A stretch of DNA of 64,000 nt. Source: Kaistia defluvii. GTDB lineage: Bacteria; Pseudomonadota; Alphaproteobacteria; Rhizobiales; Kaistiaceae. Location: the NCBI RefSeq assembly GCF_026343955.1, contig NZ_JAPKNI010000002.1:248001-312000 (forward strand). Reading direction: 5' to 3'. The notes under the pieces were generated by a model. It was not told the origin of the DNA. It did not search any database and worked only from the letters and a program-made list of their open reading frames with translations. Below are positions 42,400-51,299 of this stretch, one piece after another (positions within the stretch are counted from its first letter, which is position 1; each line of letters opens with the position of its first letter). Position numbers and translations under genes: made by a program.

Positions 42400-43855
42400 A
42401 GCGCCGCTGCTGATCGTCGAAAAGGCGAAGGGCGCGCTGGCACTCGCCGCGCCGGACCCGGCGGCGTTGCGCCAGGGACTTTGCCCCGGCCTGACGCTGG
42501 CCGAGGCGCGGGCGCGCATCGCCAATCTGGTGGTGGCCGAGCACGATCCCGCCGCCGACGAGGCCTTGGTGGAGCGGATCGCCGATTGGTGCGATCGTTA
42601 TACCCCGCTGGTCGCCCGCCATGGCGAGCGCGGCCTGATGCTCGACATCACCGGCGCCGCCCATCTCTTCCAGGGCGAGGCGGCGCTGCTCGAGGACCTC
42701 CTGACGCGGCTTGCCGGCTTTGGCCTCACGGCCCATGGCGCGATCGCCGGCGCGCCGGCAACCGCCCGTGCGCTGGCCCGTGGGCGGGATCGCGTGATCG
42801 TGCCGCCCGGCCGCGAGGCGGAGGCGGTAAGGCCCCTGCCCATCACGGCGTTGGGGCTGGACGCCGCGCGCGTGCAGGCGCTGCGACGGGCCGGGCTGAA
42901 GATCGTCGCCGATCTGATCGACCGGCCGCGCGCCCCGCTCGCCGCCCGCTTCGGCGCCGATTGCGTCGAACGGCTGGAACGGCTGGCCGGCATTGCCGAG
43001 CACCCGATTTCGCCGCGCCGGCCGGTTCCGGCGGCGCTCGCCGAGCGCATCTTCTTCCAGCCGATCGCCCATCAGGACGATATCGCGGCCACGCTTGCCC
43101 GCCTCGCCGCCGATGTCGCCTCGCTGCTGGAGGCGCGGGGCGAGGGCGGCCGCCATTTCGAGGCGAGCTTCTATCGCGTCGACGGCGCCGTGCGGCGGAT
43201 CGAGGTTGCGACCGCGCGGCCCAACCGGGCGCCGAAGGCGATCGCGAGACTGTTTCACGAGAAACTGGACGCGCTTTCCGATCCGCTTGATGTCGGCTTC
43301 GGCTTCGACCTGATCCGTCTCGGCGCCTTTCGCACCGAGCCTTTCCTGGCCGCGCAGTCGAGCCTCGAGGGTCATGCGCTCGACGACGAGGCGGTGGCCG
43401 ATCTGGTCGATCGTCTCGGCGCCCGTTTCGGGCCCGAGCGGGTGCAGGGCTTCCTGCGGGAAGACACGCATATTCCCGAGCGGCGGGCGAGGCGGGTGCC
43501 GGTCTTCGCCATGAGCGGCAATCCGGCTCTCTGGCAGGACGAACTGGAGCCCGGCGACCCGCCGCTCCGGCCACTCAGCCTGTTCGACCCGCCCGAACCC
43601 ATCGAGGCGATGGGCGAGGTGCCGGACGGCCCGCCGCTCAGCTTTCGCTGGCGCCGCGTGCTGCACCAGGTGACCCGCGCCGAAGGACCGGAGCGGATCG
43701 CGCCGGAATGGTGGCGCGCCGGGGGCGATTGGCCCGACCGCGATTATTTCCGCGTCGAGGATCGCAATGGAGGGCGCTTCTGGCTCTACCGGGAAGGGTT
43801 TTATGCGGCCGACCGGCCGCAGCCGCGCTGGTTCCTGCATGGATTGTTCGCATGA
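42290..43855 (+). CDS. imuB: ImuB, Y-family polymerase-like mutasome adaptor
   Basis: This is a 521-residue Y-family homologue. It starts RRYCAIRLPFLASNRLR, where active polymerases carry the DxD catalytic motif; that acidic motif is absent here, as in other ImuB proteins. Conserved parts are RYTPLVARHGERGLMLDITG and the helix-hairpin-helix around LRRAGLKIVADLIDRP. The C-terminal region ends FRWRRVLHQVTRAEGPERIAPEWW and WFLHGLFA, which links to the beta clamp and DnaE2. The ATG at 42290 lies inside the end of imuA, coupling translation. Confidence 0.94.
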   Translation: MKNSSSARRYCAIRLPFLASNRLRNLPNAPHSGLPAEAPLLIVEKAKGALALAAPDPAALRQGLCPGLTLAEARARIANLVVAEHDPAADEALVERIADWCDRYTPLVARHGERGLMLDITGAAHLFQGEAALLEDLLTRLAGFGLTAHGAIAGAPATARALARGRDRVIVPPGREAEAVRPLPITALGLDAARVQALRRAGLKIVADLIDRPRAPLAARFGADCVERLERLAGIAEHPISPRRPVPAALAERIFFQPIAHQDDIAATLARLAADVASLLEARGEGGRHFEASFYRVDGAVRRIEVATARPNRAPKAIARLFHEKLDALSDPLDVGFGFDLIRLGAFRTEPFLAAQSSLEGHALDDEAVADLVDRLGARFGPERVQGFLREDTHIPERRARRVPVFAMSGNPALWQDELEPGDPPLRPLSLFDPPEPIEAMGEVPDGPPLSFRWRRVLHQVTRAEGPERIAPEWWRAGGDWPDRDYFRVEDRNGGRFWLYREGFYAADRPQPRWFLHGLFA

Positions 43856-43869
43856 GGAGTCGAGCAAGG

Positions 43870-43993
43870 CTCTCACCCAGCCCTCTCCAAAGGGGAGAGG
43901 GCTTTGGGCGGCGTCCGGCATGGACGATGAGCGCGGCAATCTGCATAGGCGCGCTCCCTCTCCCGCGAGCGGGAGAGGGTTGGGGTGAGGGTT
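43870..43993. repeat. REP-like palindrome pair between imuB and dnaE2
   Basis: Unit 1 (about 43871-43912) has CTCACCC-AGCCCTCTCC-aaa-GGGGAGAGGGC. Unit 2 (about 43954-43993) has CCCTCTCCCGC-ga-GCGGGAGAGGG and GGGGTGAGGG in the opposite orientation. Same family as at 21051 and 47703. It separates two genes that otherwise form one cassette. Confidence 0.75.
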
Positions 43994-44024
43994 TCTTCTG
44001 CCGCTTCCTGAGGATGGAGGCTGC

Positions 44025-47000
44025 ATGAGCCCCTATGCCGAACTCGCCGTGATGTCGAACTTCTCCTTCCTGGAGGGCGGGTCGCATGCCCATGAACTGA
44101 TCGTCCAGGCGCATGCGCTGGGGCTGAAGGGCATCGGCATCGCCGACCGAAACACCTTTGCCGGCATCGTCCGGGCACATGATGCCTGGTCCAGCGAGGA
44201 CTATGGCAACACGCGGGTTGCCGGATTCCGCCTCGTCGTCGGCGTCCGGCTGGTGTTTCGCGATGGCACCCCCGATATCCTCGCTTATCCCGCGGATCTC
44301 GCCGCCTATAGCCGGCTTTGCCAGTTGCTGAGCCTCGGCAAGCGCCGCGCGCCGAAGGGCGAGTGCCATCTCGATTTCGACGATCTGGCCGGGCATGCGG
44401 AGGGGGCGCTCTTCATCCTGATGCCGCCGGCTCGGGTGCCGGGAGATTTTGGCGCGGCGGCGCGAAAGCTCGCCGATCTCGCGCCCGGCCGGGCGTGGAT
44501 CGCCGCCGTGCTCTACCGCAAGGGCGACGACCGCCGCCGGCTCGCCGCCCTGTCGGAGCTTTCGCGGGAATGCCGGCTGCCGCTCATCGCCGTCAACGAC
44601 GTGCTCTATCACGCGACCGAGCGGCGTCCGCTGCAGGACGTTTTGACCTGCATCCGCCACAAGACGACGATCGAGACGGCGGGGCGCTTGCTGGAGGCCA
44701 ATGCCGAGCGGCATCTGAAGCCGGGCCTCGAAATGGCGCGGCTGTTTCGCGATTTTCCAAGAGCCGTCGGCGAGACGATGCGATTTCTGAAGCGTATCAC
44801 CTTCACCCTCGACGAGATAAAATACGAATATCCGCATGAGGCCGTGCCGGAAGGCATGAGCCCGCAGGACTATCTCGAGATCCTGACATGGCAGGGGGCG
44901 GAGCGCCATTATCCCCAGGGCATCCCCGCCGAGGTCCGCGCGACGCTCGCCAAGGAATTCGCGCTGATCCGGGAGCGTAACTACGCCGCCTATTTCATCA
45001 CGGTGCATGACATCGTCGTCTTTGCGCGCGGCGTCGGCATCCTGTGCCAGGGGCGCGGCTCGGCCGCCAATTCCGCCGTCTGCTATTGCCTGGGCGTCAC
45101 TTCGGTCGACCCGGTCCAGCATCAGTTGCTGTTCGAGCGCTTCCTGTCGTCGGAGCGTGAGGAGCCGCCCGATATCGACGTCGATTTCGAGCATGAGCGG
45201 CGCGAGGAGGTGATCCAGTTCATCTATGAGCGCTATGGCCGCGACCGCGCCGCGATCTGCGCCACCGTCATTTCCTACCGGACGAAGAGCGCCATTCGCG
45301 AGGTCGGCAAGGCGCTGGGGCTTTCGGAGGATGTCATCGTCGCGCTCGGCGGCACCGTCTGGGGCGGCGGCTGGGGCTCGGACATCCAGAACAAGCACAT
45401 CACCGATTCCGGCCTCGATCCGAAAAACCCGGAGATAGAGCGCGCGGTCAGGCTTGCCATGGAACTGCGCGGCTTTCCGCGCCACCTCTCGCAGCATGTC
45501 GGCGGTTTCGTGCTGACGCAGACGCTGCTGAACGACCTCGTGCCGAGCGGCCCGGCGGCGATGAAGGATCGCAGCTTCATCGAATGGGACAAGGACGACA
45601 TCGATACCGTCGACATGATGAAGGTCGATATCCTGGCGCTCGGCATGCTGACCTGCATCCGCAAGGCTTTCGACCTGATCGCGGAGGCGGGCGGAGAACG
45701 TCACGAACTCCACACCTTGCCCTCCGAAGATCCGGCCGTCTACGACATGCTCTGCAAGGGCGACTCGATCGGCGTCTTCCAGGTCGAGAGCCGGGCGCAG
45801 ATGAACATGCTGCCGCGCCTGCGGCCCCGCCGGTTCTACGATCTCGTCATCCAGGTGGCGATCGTTCGCCCAGGCCCGATCCAGGGCAACATGGTGCATC
45901 CCTATCTGAAGCGCCGCGCCGGCCTGGAGGAGGCGACCTATCCCTCGCCATCGCCGGAGCATGGCCATCCCGACGAACTGAAGGAGGTCCTGTCGCGGAC
46001 GCTGGGCGTGCCGATATTCCAGGAACAGGCGATGAAACTCGCCATGGTCGCGGCGAAATTCACCGGCGACGAGGCGAATGGCCTGCGCCGTGCCATGGCG
46101 ACCTTCCGGCACAATGGCACCATCCATCGCTATGAGGAAAAGATGGTCAGCCGCATGATCGCGCGCGGCTATGACCCCGCCTTCGCCAACAGCTGCTTCG
46201 AGCAGATCAAGGGGTTTGGCGAATATGGCTTCCCCGAAAGCCATGCCGCGAGCTTCGCCCGGCTTGTCTATGTCTCGGCCTGGATCAAGTGCCATCACCC
46301 GGCCGCCTTCGCCGCGGCGCTGCTGAACTCGCAACCCATGGGCTTTTACGCGCCGGCGCAGATCGTGCGCGACGCCGCCGATCACGACGTGCCGATCCAT
46401 CCTGTCGATATCAATGCAAGCCTTTGGGACAACACGCTGGAGCCGACGGAAAAAGGGCTGGCGCTGCGGCTTGGCTTTCGCCAGATCGACGGCTTTCGCA
46501 AGGATTGGGCGGAGACGATCGCGTCGCGGCGGGGCGAGGCCGGTTTCGCGGCAATGGACGATCTCGTCCGCCATACGGGGCTGGAGCGGCGGGCTTACGA
46601 AAAGCTTGCCGACGCCGATGCGCTGCGCTCGCTCGGGCTCGACCGGCGGCAGGGGCTCTGGGAAGTGCGCCGCCTGCCCAGTTCCGACATCCTGCCGCTC
46701 TTCGCCGCCGCCGATGCGGCTGAACTGGGCCGCGAGCAGGATATGCCGCTACCCGCCATGCCGCTTTCCGAGCATGTCGTTGCCGATTACCAGACGCTGC
46801 GCCTGTCGCTGAAGGCGCATCCGATGCGTTTCCTGCGCGAGCGCTATACGAGCGAGCGCATCCTGTCCGCCGCGGCGATGGCGGCGCTGGCCGATGGTGC
46901 CTTCGCGCGGACGGCGGGCGTCGTTCTGGTCCGCCAGCGTCCCGGCAAGGGCAATGTCGTGTTCATGACGCTCGAGGACGAGACCGGCATCGTCAATGTC

Positions 47001-47285
47001 GTCGTCTGGACGCGGCTGTTCGACGAGTTCCGCCGCACCATCATCGGCGCCAAACTGGTTCTGGTCGAGGGCAATATCCAGAAGAGCGCGGAGGGCATCG
47101 TCCATCTCGTGGCGAAGAAGCTGATCGACCGCACGGGCGACCTCGATCACCTCGACGAAGACCGCCGCCCGAACCTTGCTCTGTCGCGGGCCGACGAATT
47201 CGTCCACCCGCAACAGCCCCGCCACCCCGGCGGCAGCCACCCGCGCAACGTCCGCATCATCCCGAAATCGCGGGATTTTCACTGA
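44025..47285 (+). CDS. dnaE2: Error-prone DNA polymerase DnaE2
   Basis: This is a 1086-residue C-family polymerase that performs translesion synthesis with ImuA/ImuB. The N-terminal PHP domain reads YAELAVMSNFSFLEGGSHAH, with the usual HxHxxxS metal motif altered, as typical for DnaE2. The catalytic Asp residues are in PDIDVDFEHERRE. The finger region has FQEQAMKLAMVAAKFTGDEA and the C-terminal OB domain GVVLVRQRPGKGNVVFMTLE. It is shorter than replicative DnaE and lacks the tau-binding tail. It lies 169 bases after imuB; whether the imuA SOS promoter reads through the REP pair is open. Confidence 0.96.
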   Translation: MSPYAELAVMSNFSFLEGGSHAHELIVQAHALGLKGIGIADRNTFAGIVRAHDAWSSEDYGNTRVAGFRLVVGVRLVFRDGTPDILAYPADLAAYSRLCQLLSLGKRRAPKGECHLDFDDLAGHAEGALFILMPPARVPGDFGAAARKLADLAPGRAWIAAVLYRKGDDRRRLAALSELSRECRLPLIAVNDVLYHATERRPLQDVLTCIRHKTTIETAGRLLEANAERHLKPGLEMARLFRDFPRAVGETMRFLKRITFTLDEIKYEYPHEAVPEGMSPQDYLEILTWQGAERHYPQGIPAEVRATLAKEFALIRERNYAAYFITVHDIVVFARGVGILCQGRGSAANSAVCYCLGVTSVDPVQHQLLFERFLSSEREEPPDIDVDFEHERREEVIQFIYERYGRDRAAICATVISYRTKSAIREVGKALGLSEDVIVALGGTVWGGGWGSDIQNKHITDSGLDPKNPEIERAVRLAMELRGFPRHLSQHVGGFVLTQTLLNDLVPSGPAAMKDRSFIEWDKDDIDTVDMMKVDILALGMLTCIRKAFDLIAEAGGERHELHTLPSEDPAVYDMLCKGDSIGVFQVESRAQMNMLPRLRPRRFYDLVIQVAIVRPGPIQGNMVHPYLKRRAGLEEATYPSPSPEHGHPDELKEVLSRTLGVPIFQEQAMKLAMVAAKFTGDEANGLRRAMATFRHNGTIHRYEEKMVSRMIARGYDPAFANSCFEQIKGFGEYGFPESHAASFARLVYVSAWIKCHHPAAFAAALLNSQPMGFYAPAQIVRDAADHDVPIHPVDINASLWDNTLEPTEKGLALRLGFRQIDGFRKDWAETIASRRGEAGFAAMDDLVRHTGLERRAYEKLADADALRSLGLDRRQGLWEVRRLPSSDILPLFAAADAAELGREQDMPLPAMPLSEHVVADYQTLRLSLKAHPMRFLRERYTSERILSAAAMAALADGAFARTAGVVLVRQRPGKGNVVFMTLEDETGIVNVVVWTRLFDEFRRTIIGAKLVLVEGNIQKSAEGIVHLVAKKLIDRTGDLDHLDEDRRPNLALSRADEFVHPQQPRHPGGSHPRNVRIIPKSRDFH

Positions 47286-47309
47286 GGACGGTGGGCAGGA
47301 GCAAGAGCC

Positions 47310-47618
47310 TCAATGCTCGAGGTCGTAGACCAGGATGCCGTCGATGCCGCCTTCGGCGGCGGCGACAATGGCGGCGCCAACCTTGGCGTGCTCTTCATCG
47401 GCCAGATACTGGTCCCGCGCCGCGACGTCGCGGAAGGTCACGATGAAGCCTTCGGAAAAGCCCTTGTCGAGCCCTTCGGGGCTCATGTTGTTGCCGACGA
47501 TGATGTTGATCAGGCCGTCGATGCGCGGGCGCAGCGCCAGCAGCGCGTCGAGGATCGCCACCTTAGTCTTGGCGGTGGTGTCGGCGCGGTAATTGATGAA
47601 GACGCAGTGGGTGATCAT
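47310..47618 (-). CDS. Dabb-family stress-responsive alpha/beta-barrel protein
   Basis: This is a 102-residue ferredoxin-like dimer protein from the ATG at 47618. It has MITHCVFINYRAD, INIIVGNNMSPEGLDKG, and FIVTFRDVAARDQYLADEEH, the standard Dabb pattern. Function in bacteria is mostly unknown; plant homologues are stress induced. Convergent with dnaE2 (24-base gap). GGAGGAAA lies 11 bases upstream of the start. Confidence 0.87.
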   Translation of the reverse strand: MITHCVFINYRADTTAKTKVAILDALLALRPRIDGLINIIVGNNMSPEGLDKGFSEGFIVTFRDVAARDQYLADEEHAKVGAAIVAAAEGGIDGILVYDLEH

Positions 47619-47702
47619 GATTCTGGGTTTCCTCCGTGGCCCGCAGGATAGGCGGTCGGAGGACAGGGCGTCACGCTGTTTCGATCGGCGGCTTGAAAGC
47701 AA

Positions 47703-47860
47703 GACCCTCACCCAACCCTCTCCCGCGAGCGGGCGAGGGCCTTGGGCCGAGGCGGCTAAAGGGTGAGGTCCAGTGCCAGGCACGAACCGGAAGTCGATGC
47801 ACAGCGCCGCGGAGGGAAGACTCCCTCTCCCGCGCGCGGGAGAGGGCTGGGGTGAGGGGC
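47703..47860. repeat. REP-like palindrome pair, inverted
   Basis: Unit 1 (about 47704-47740) carries CCCTCACCCAACCCTCTCCC and GCGAGCGGGCGAGGG. Unit 2 (about 47821-47858) carries CCCTCTCCCGCGCGCGGGAG and GGGGTGAGGG in opposite orientation. They occupy most of the 267-base gap between the Dabb gene and the RND pump gene, in which I see no gene. Confidence 0.75.
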
Positions 47861-47885
47861 TTCGAAACAGCCGGGAATCGCGGCC

Positions 47886-50800
47886 CTACTCCGCCGCGAT
47901 CCGCAGTTCCTTCGAGAGCGGCGGCGCGGCCGGGGTCGGCTTGTGGCCGGCATGGGGCTCGTCTTCGTCGACCTCGTTCGGCGCGAAGGCGTGATGGAAC
48001 AGGTGGCCGACGAGCCGGGAGAGGTCGTCCATGATCGTGTAGACCGACGGGATGAAGACCAGCGACAGGATCGTCGACAGGAACAACCCGCCCATCACGG
48101 CGATTGCCATCGGCGCGCGGAATTCGCCGCCCTCGCCAAGCGCCAGCGCCGCCGGCAGCATGCCGGCGCCCATCGCGATGGTGGTCATCACGATCGGTCG
48201 GGCGCGCTTGCGGCCGGCGTCGATGATCGCCTCCTTGCGGTCCATGCCGTGCTTGACCTGCTCGACCGCGAAATCGACCAGCATGATCGCGTTCTTGGTG
48301 ACGATGCCCATCAGCATCAGCATGCCGATGATCACCGGCATCGAAAAGGCGTTGTTGGTGAGCAGCAGCGCCGCCACCACGCCGCCGATCGAAAGCGGCA
48401 GCGAGGCAAGGATGGTGAGCGGCTGGAACACGCTGTTGAACAGGATGATCAGCACGACGAAGACCAGCAGGATGCCCGAGCCCATGGCGACGCCAAAGGC
48501 GGAGAACACCTCGGCCTGCGCCTCGGCATCGCCGGTTTCCTGCAGGCGGACGCCCTCGGGGAAGTTCTTGACGGCGTCCATCGTCTTGATGCGCTCGGTG
48601 CCCTGGCCCGACGTAAAGCCATGCGCCATGTCGGTGCCGACCTTGACCAGCCGTTCGCGGTCATAGCGCTCGATCGTTGCCGGACCCTGGCCGAAGCTGA
48701 CATCGGCAACCGTCGAAAGCGGCACCGAGCCGCCGGCCGGCAAGGGAACCCGCAGCGCCGACAGCACCGAAAGATCGGAGCGGGCGACGCGGTCGAGTTC
48801 GACCCGGATCGGCACCTGACGGCCATCGACCGTGAACTTGGCGAGATTGGCGTCGGCGGCGCCGGTCGTGGCGACGCGGATCGTCTCCGAGATCCGGTCC
48901 GGCGCGATGCCGAGCGCGGAAGCCTCGTCAAGTTTCGGCACGATGCGGATTTCCGGACGCGCGAAGGAGGAGAGCGCGACCGGGTTCAGGAACATCGGGT
49001 CGGCCTTCATCGCCGCTTCGAGGTCGCCCGACGCCCTGGCGACGCCGTCGCCATCCGGTCCGGTGACGGCGATCGTGGTTTCGCGGTCGCCGCGTTCGTT
49101 GACGACGTAAAAGCGGATGTCGGGAATGGTCGAGAGGACCGAGGCGACGATCGGCTTCATGTCCTTCTGGCTGACGCTGCGCTCCTTCTTCGGCACGAGT
49201 TCCAGGATGACGGCGGCGCGGCGGGTTTCGAGTGTGCCGGTCGGCGATGTGCCGCCCATGACGAACACGCGCTGGATCTCCGGCAATTGCCCGAGCGCCG
49301 CGGCGATCTTGTCGGTGGTGACGGTGGTTTCGTCGAGCCCGGTGCCCGGCGGCAGCTCGACCGAGACCATCAGCCGGCCCTCGTCGCCTTCGGGGATGAA
49401 CTCGGACGGCAGCAGGCCTGTCGCCCAGATCGAGACGGCGAAGGTGGCGATGCCGATGCCGAGCGTCACCCAGCGCATGCCGCGGGCGAGGGTCGCCCGG
49501 AGCAGGCCGGTATACATCCGCATGACGAGACCATCATGCTCCTCGGCCGGGTGCGGCTGGCCAAGCCAGGCGCGCACCAGGGCGAAGCCGGCGGCCAGCG
49601 CCAGCGCGCCGAGCGCGATCTTGGTCCAGCCGATCGAGGCGACGCGTTCGGCGAGCGTGCCGAGCAGCGGCACGCCGACGAGCGCTTCGCCGGTGATCTG
49701 CAGCACGAGTGCGCCGAGCCCCATCACCACGGCGATGGGGATCATCGCGCGGAGCTTGCGGCCGAGATCGTTCCGGAAGCCGCCATAGACGGGCTCGCCG
49801 TCCGAGCCGTCGCCGAGATAGGGCGCGCGCATGAAATAGGCGGCCATCATCGGCGTGATCAGGCGGGCGACCAGCAGCGAGAAGAATACGGCGACGGCGA
49901 CCGTCAGGCCGAACTGCTTGAAGTACTGGCCGGCGATGCCGCCCATGAACGAGACCGGCGCGAAGATCGCCATGATCGTCGCCGAGATGGCGATGACGGC
50001 GAGGCCGATCTCGTCGGCGGCCTCGAGCGCCGCGCGATAGGGCTTCTTGCCCATGCGGGTATGGCGGACGATGTTCTCGATCTCGACGATGGCGTCGTCG
50101 ACGAGGATGCCCGTCACCAGCGTGATGCCGAGCAGGCTGACGAGATTGAGCGAGAAGCCCAGCATCGACAGCGCCCAGAAGGTCGGGATCGCCGAAAGCG
50201 GAAGCGCGATCGCCGCGACCAGCGTCGCGCGCCAGTCGCGCAGGAACAGCAGCACGACGAGGATGGCGAGGATCGATCCCTCATAGAGGGTATCCATCGC
50301 GCTTTCGTAATTGCCGTAGGTGTAGTGGACGGTGTTGTCGATGACCGAGAAGGTGACGTCTGGATGCGCCTGGCCGATCTCGGCGATCTTGGCGTCGACG
50401 ACCTCGGCGACGGAGGCATCGCTGGCGCCCTTGGCGCGATAGATCGCCAGCGCCACGACCGGCTTGCCGTCGAGGCGGGCAAAGGATTTCGGCTCTTCCC
50501 AATGGTCCTCGACCGTGCCGAGACTGCCGAGCCGGACCTCGCGGCCGCCGGAAATCACGATGCGGGCGTTGGCGAGATCCTCGATCGACTTGGCGCCCGC
50601 CAGGGTGCGGATGGTCTGCTCCTGGCTGCCGACTTCGCCCTTGCCGCCGGCGAGGTCGACATTGGTGATCTGCAGCTGGCGATTGACGTCCGCCGCCGTG
50701 ACGCCGAGCGCCATCAGGCGGTCGGGATCGAGACGGATCTGGATTTCGCGGGTGACGCCGCCCATGCGTTCGACGCGGCCGACGCCCTTCAGCGCCTGCA

Positions 50801-51299
50801 GGTCGCGGATGACGCTGTCGTCGATGAACCAGGAGAGCTGCTCCGGCGACATGGTCGGCGCCAGCGCGCCATAGGTGATGATCGACTGGCTTTCGACGTC
50901 GATTCGCTGGACGATCGGTTCGTCCACCGTGCGCGGCAGGTCGCCACGGATCTTCGCGATCGCGTCCTTGACGTCGTTCAGCGCGCGGTCGGTATTGACC
51001 TCGAGGCGGAATTCGATGGCGGTCGTCGACTGGCCGTCGGTGATGGTCGAGGAGACGTGCTTGACGCCGGTGATGGCGGCAACCGCGTCCTCGACCTTCT
51101 TGGTGATCTGGGTTTCCAGCTCGGCCGGCGCCGTGCCGGCATCGGTCACGGTGACCGAGATGATCGGCACGTCGATGTTGGGGAAGCGCGTGATCGGCAG
51201 TCCCATGAACGAGACGATGCCGAAGGCACAGAGCACGACGAACAGGAGGATCGGCGGAACCGGATTGCGGATCGCCCAGGCGGAGAAGTTCCAGTTCAT
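47886..51299 (-). CDS. RND multidrug efflux transporter (AcrB/HAE1 type)
   Basis: This is a 1137-residue proton-driven pump in the inner membrane. It starts NWNFSAWAIRNPVPPILLF; the fourth helix has the proton-relay pair in GILVDDAIVEIENIV; porter domains follow. It is about 80-100 residues longer than typical HAE1 pumps. The surplus lies around residues 505-590, between TM6 and TM7, and contains two hydrophobic stretches (MIPIAVVMGLGALVLQITG and IALGALALAAGFALVRAWL). The gene overlaps the adaptor gene by four bases. The C-terminus is charged and His-rich (HAFAPNEVDEDEPHAGHKP). Confidence 0.95.
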   Translation of the reverse strand: MNWNFSAWAIRNPVPPILLFVVLCAFGIVSFMGLPITRFPNIDVPIISVTVTDAGTAPAELETQITKKVEDAVAAITGVKHVSSTITDGQSTTAIEFRLEVNTDRALNDVKDAIAKIRGDLPRTVDEPIVQRIDVESQSIITYGALAPTMSPEQLSWFIDDSVIRDLQALKGVGRVERMGGVTREIQIRLDPDRLMALGVTAADVNRQLQITNVDLAGGKGEVGSQEQTIRTLAGAKSIEDLANARIVISGGREVRLGSLGTVEDHWEEPKSFARLDGKPVVALAIYRAKGASDASVAEVVDAKIAEIGQAHPDVTFSVIDNTVHYTYGNYESAMDTLYEGSILAILVVLLFLRDWRATLVAAIALPLSAIPTFWALSMLGFSLNLVSLLGITLVTGILVDDAIVEIENIVRHTRMGKKPYRAALEAADEIGLAVIAISATIMAIFAPVSFMGGIAGQYFKQFGLTVAVAVFFSLLVARLITPMMAAYFMRAPYLGDGSDGEPVYGGFRNDLGRKLRAMIPIAVVMGLGALVLQITGEALVGVPLLGTLAERVASIGWTKIALGALALAAGFALVRAWLGQPHPAEEHDGLVMRMYTGLLRATLARGMRWVTLGIGIATFAVSIWATGLLPSEFIPEGDEGRLMVSVELPPGTGLDETTVTTDKIAAALGQLPEIQRVFVMGGTSPTGTLETRRAAVILELVPKKERSVSQKDMKPIVASVLSTIPDIRFYVVNERGDRETTIAVTGPDGDGVARASGDLEAAMKADPMFLNPVALSSFARPEIRIVPKLDEASALGIAPDRISETIRVATTGAADANLAKFTVDGRQVPIRVELDRVARSDLSVLSALRVPLPAGGSVPLSTVADVSFGQGPATIERYDRERLVKVGTDMAHGFTSGQGTERIKTMDAVKNFPEGVRLQETGDAEAQAEVFSAFGVAMGSGILLVFVVLIILFNSVFQPLTILASLPLSIGGVVAALLLTNNAFSMPVIIGMLMLMGIVTKNAIMLVDFAVEQVKHGMDRKEAIIDAGRKRARPIVMTTIAMGAGMLPAALALGEGGEFRAPMAIAVMGGLFLSTILSLVFIPSVYTIMDDLSRLVGHLFHHAFAPNEVDEDEPHAGHKPTPAAPPLSKELRIAAE

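Noticed and set aside
43638-46574. 978-codon open frame on the minus strand
   Set aside because: Antisense to imuB and dnaE2; composition typical of a shadow frame.
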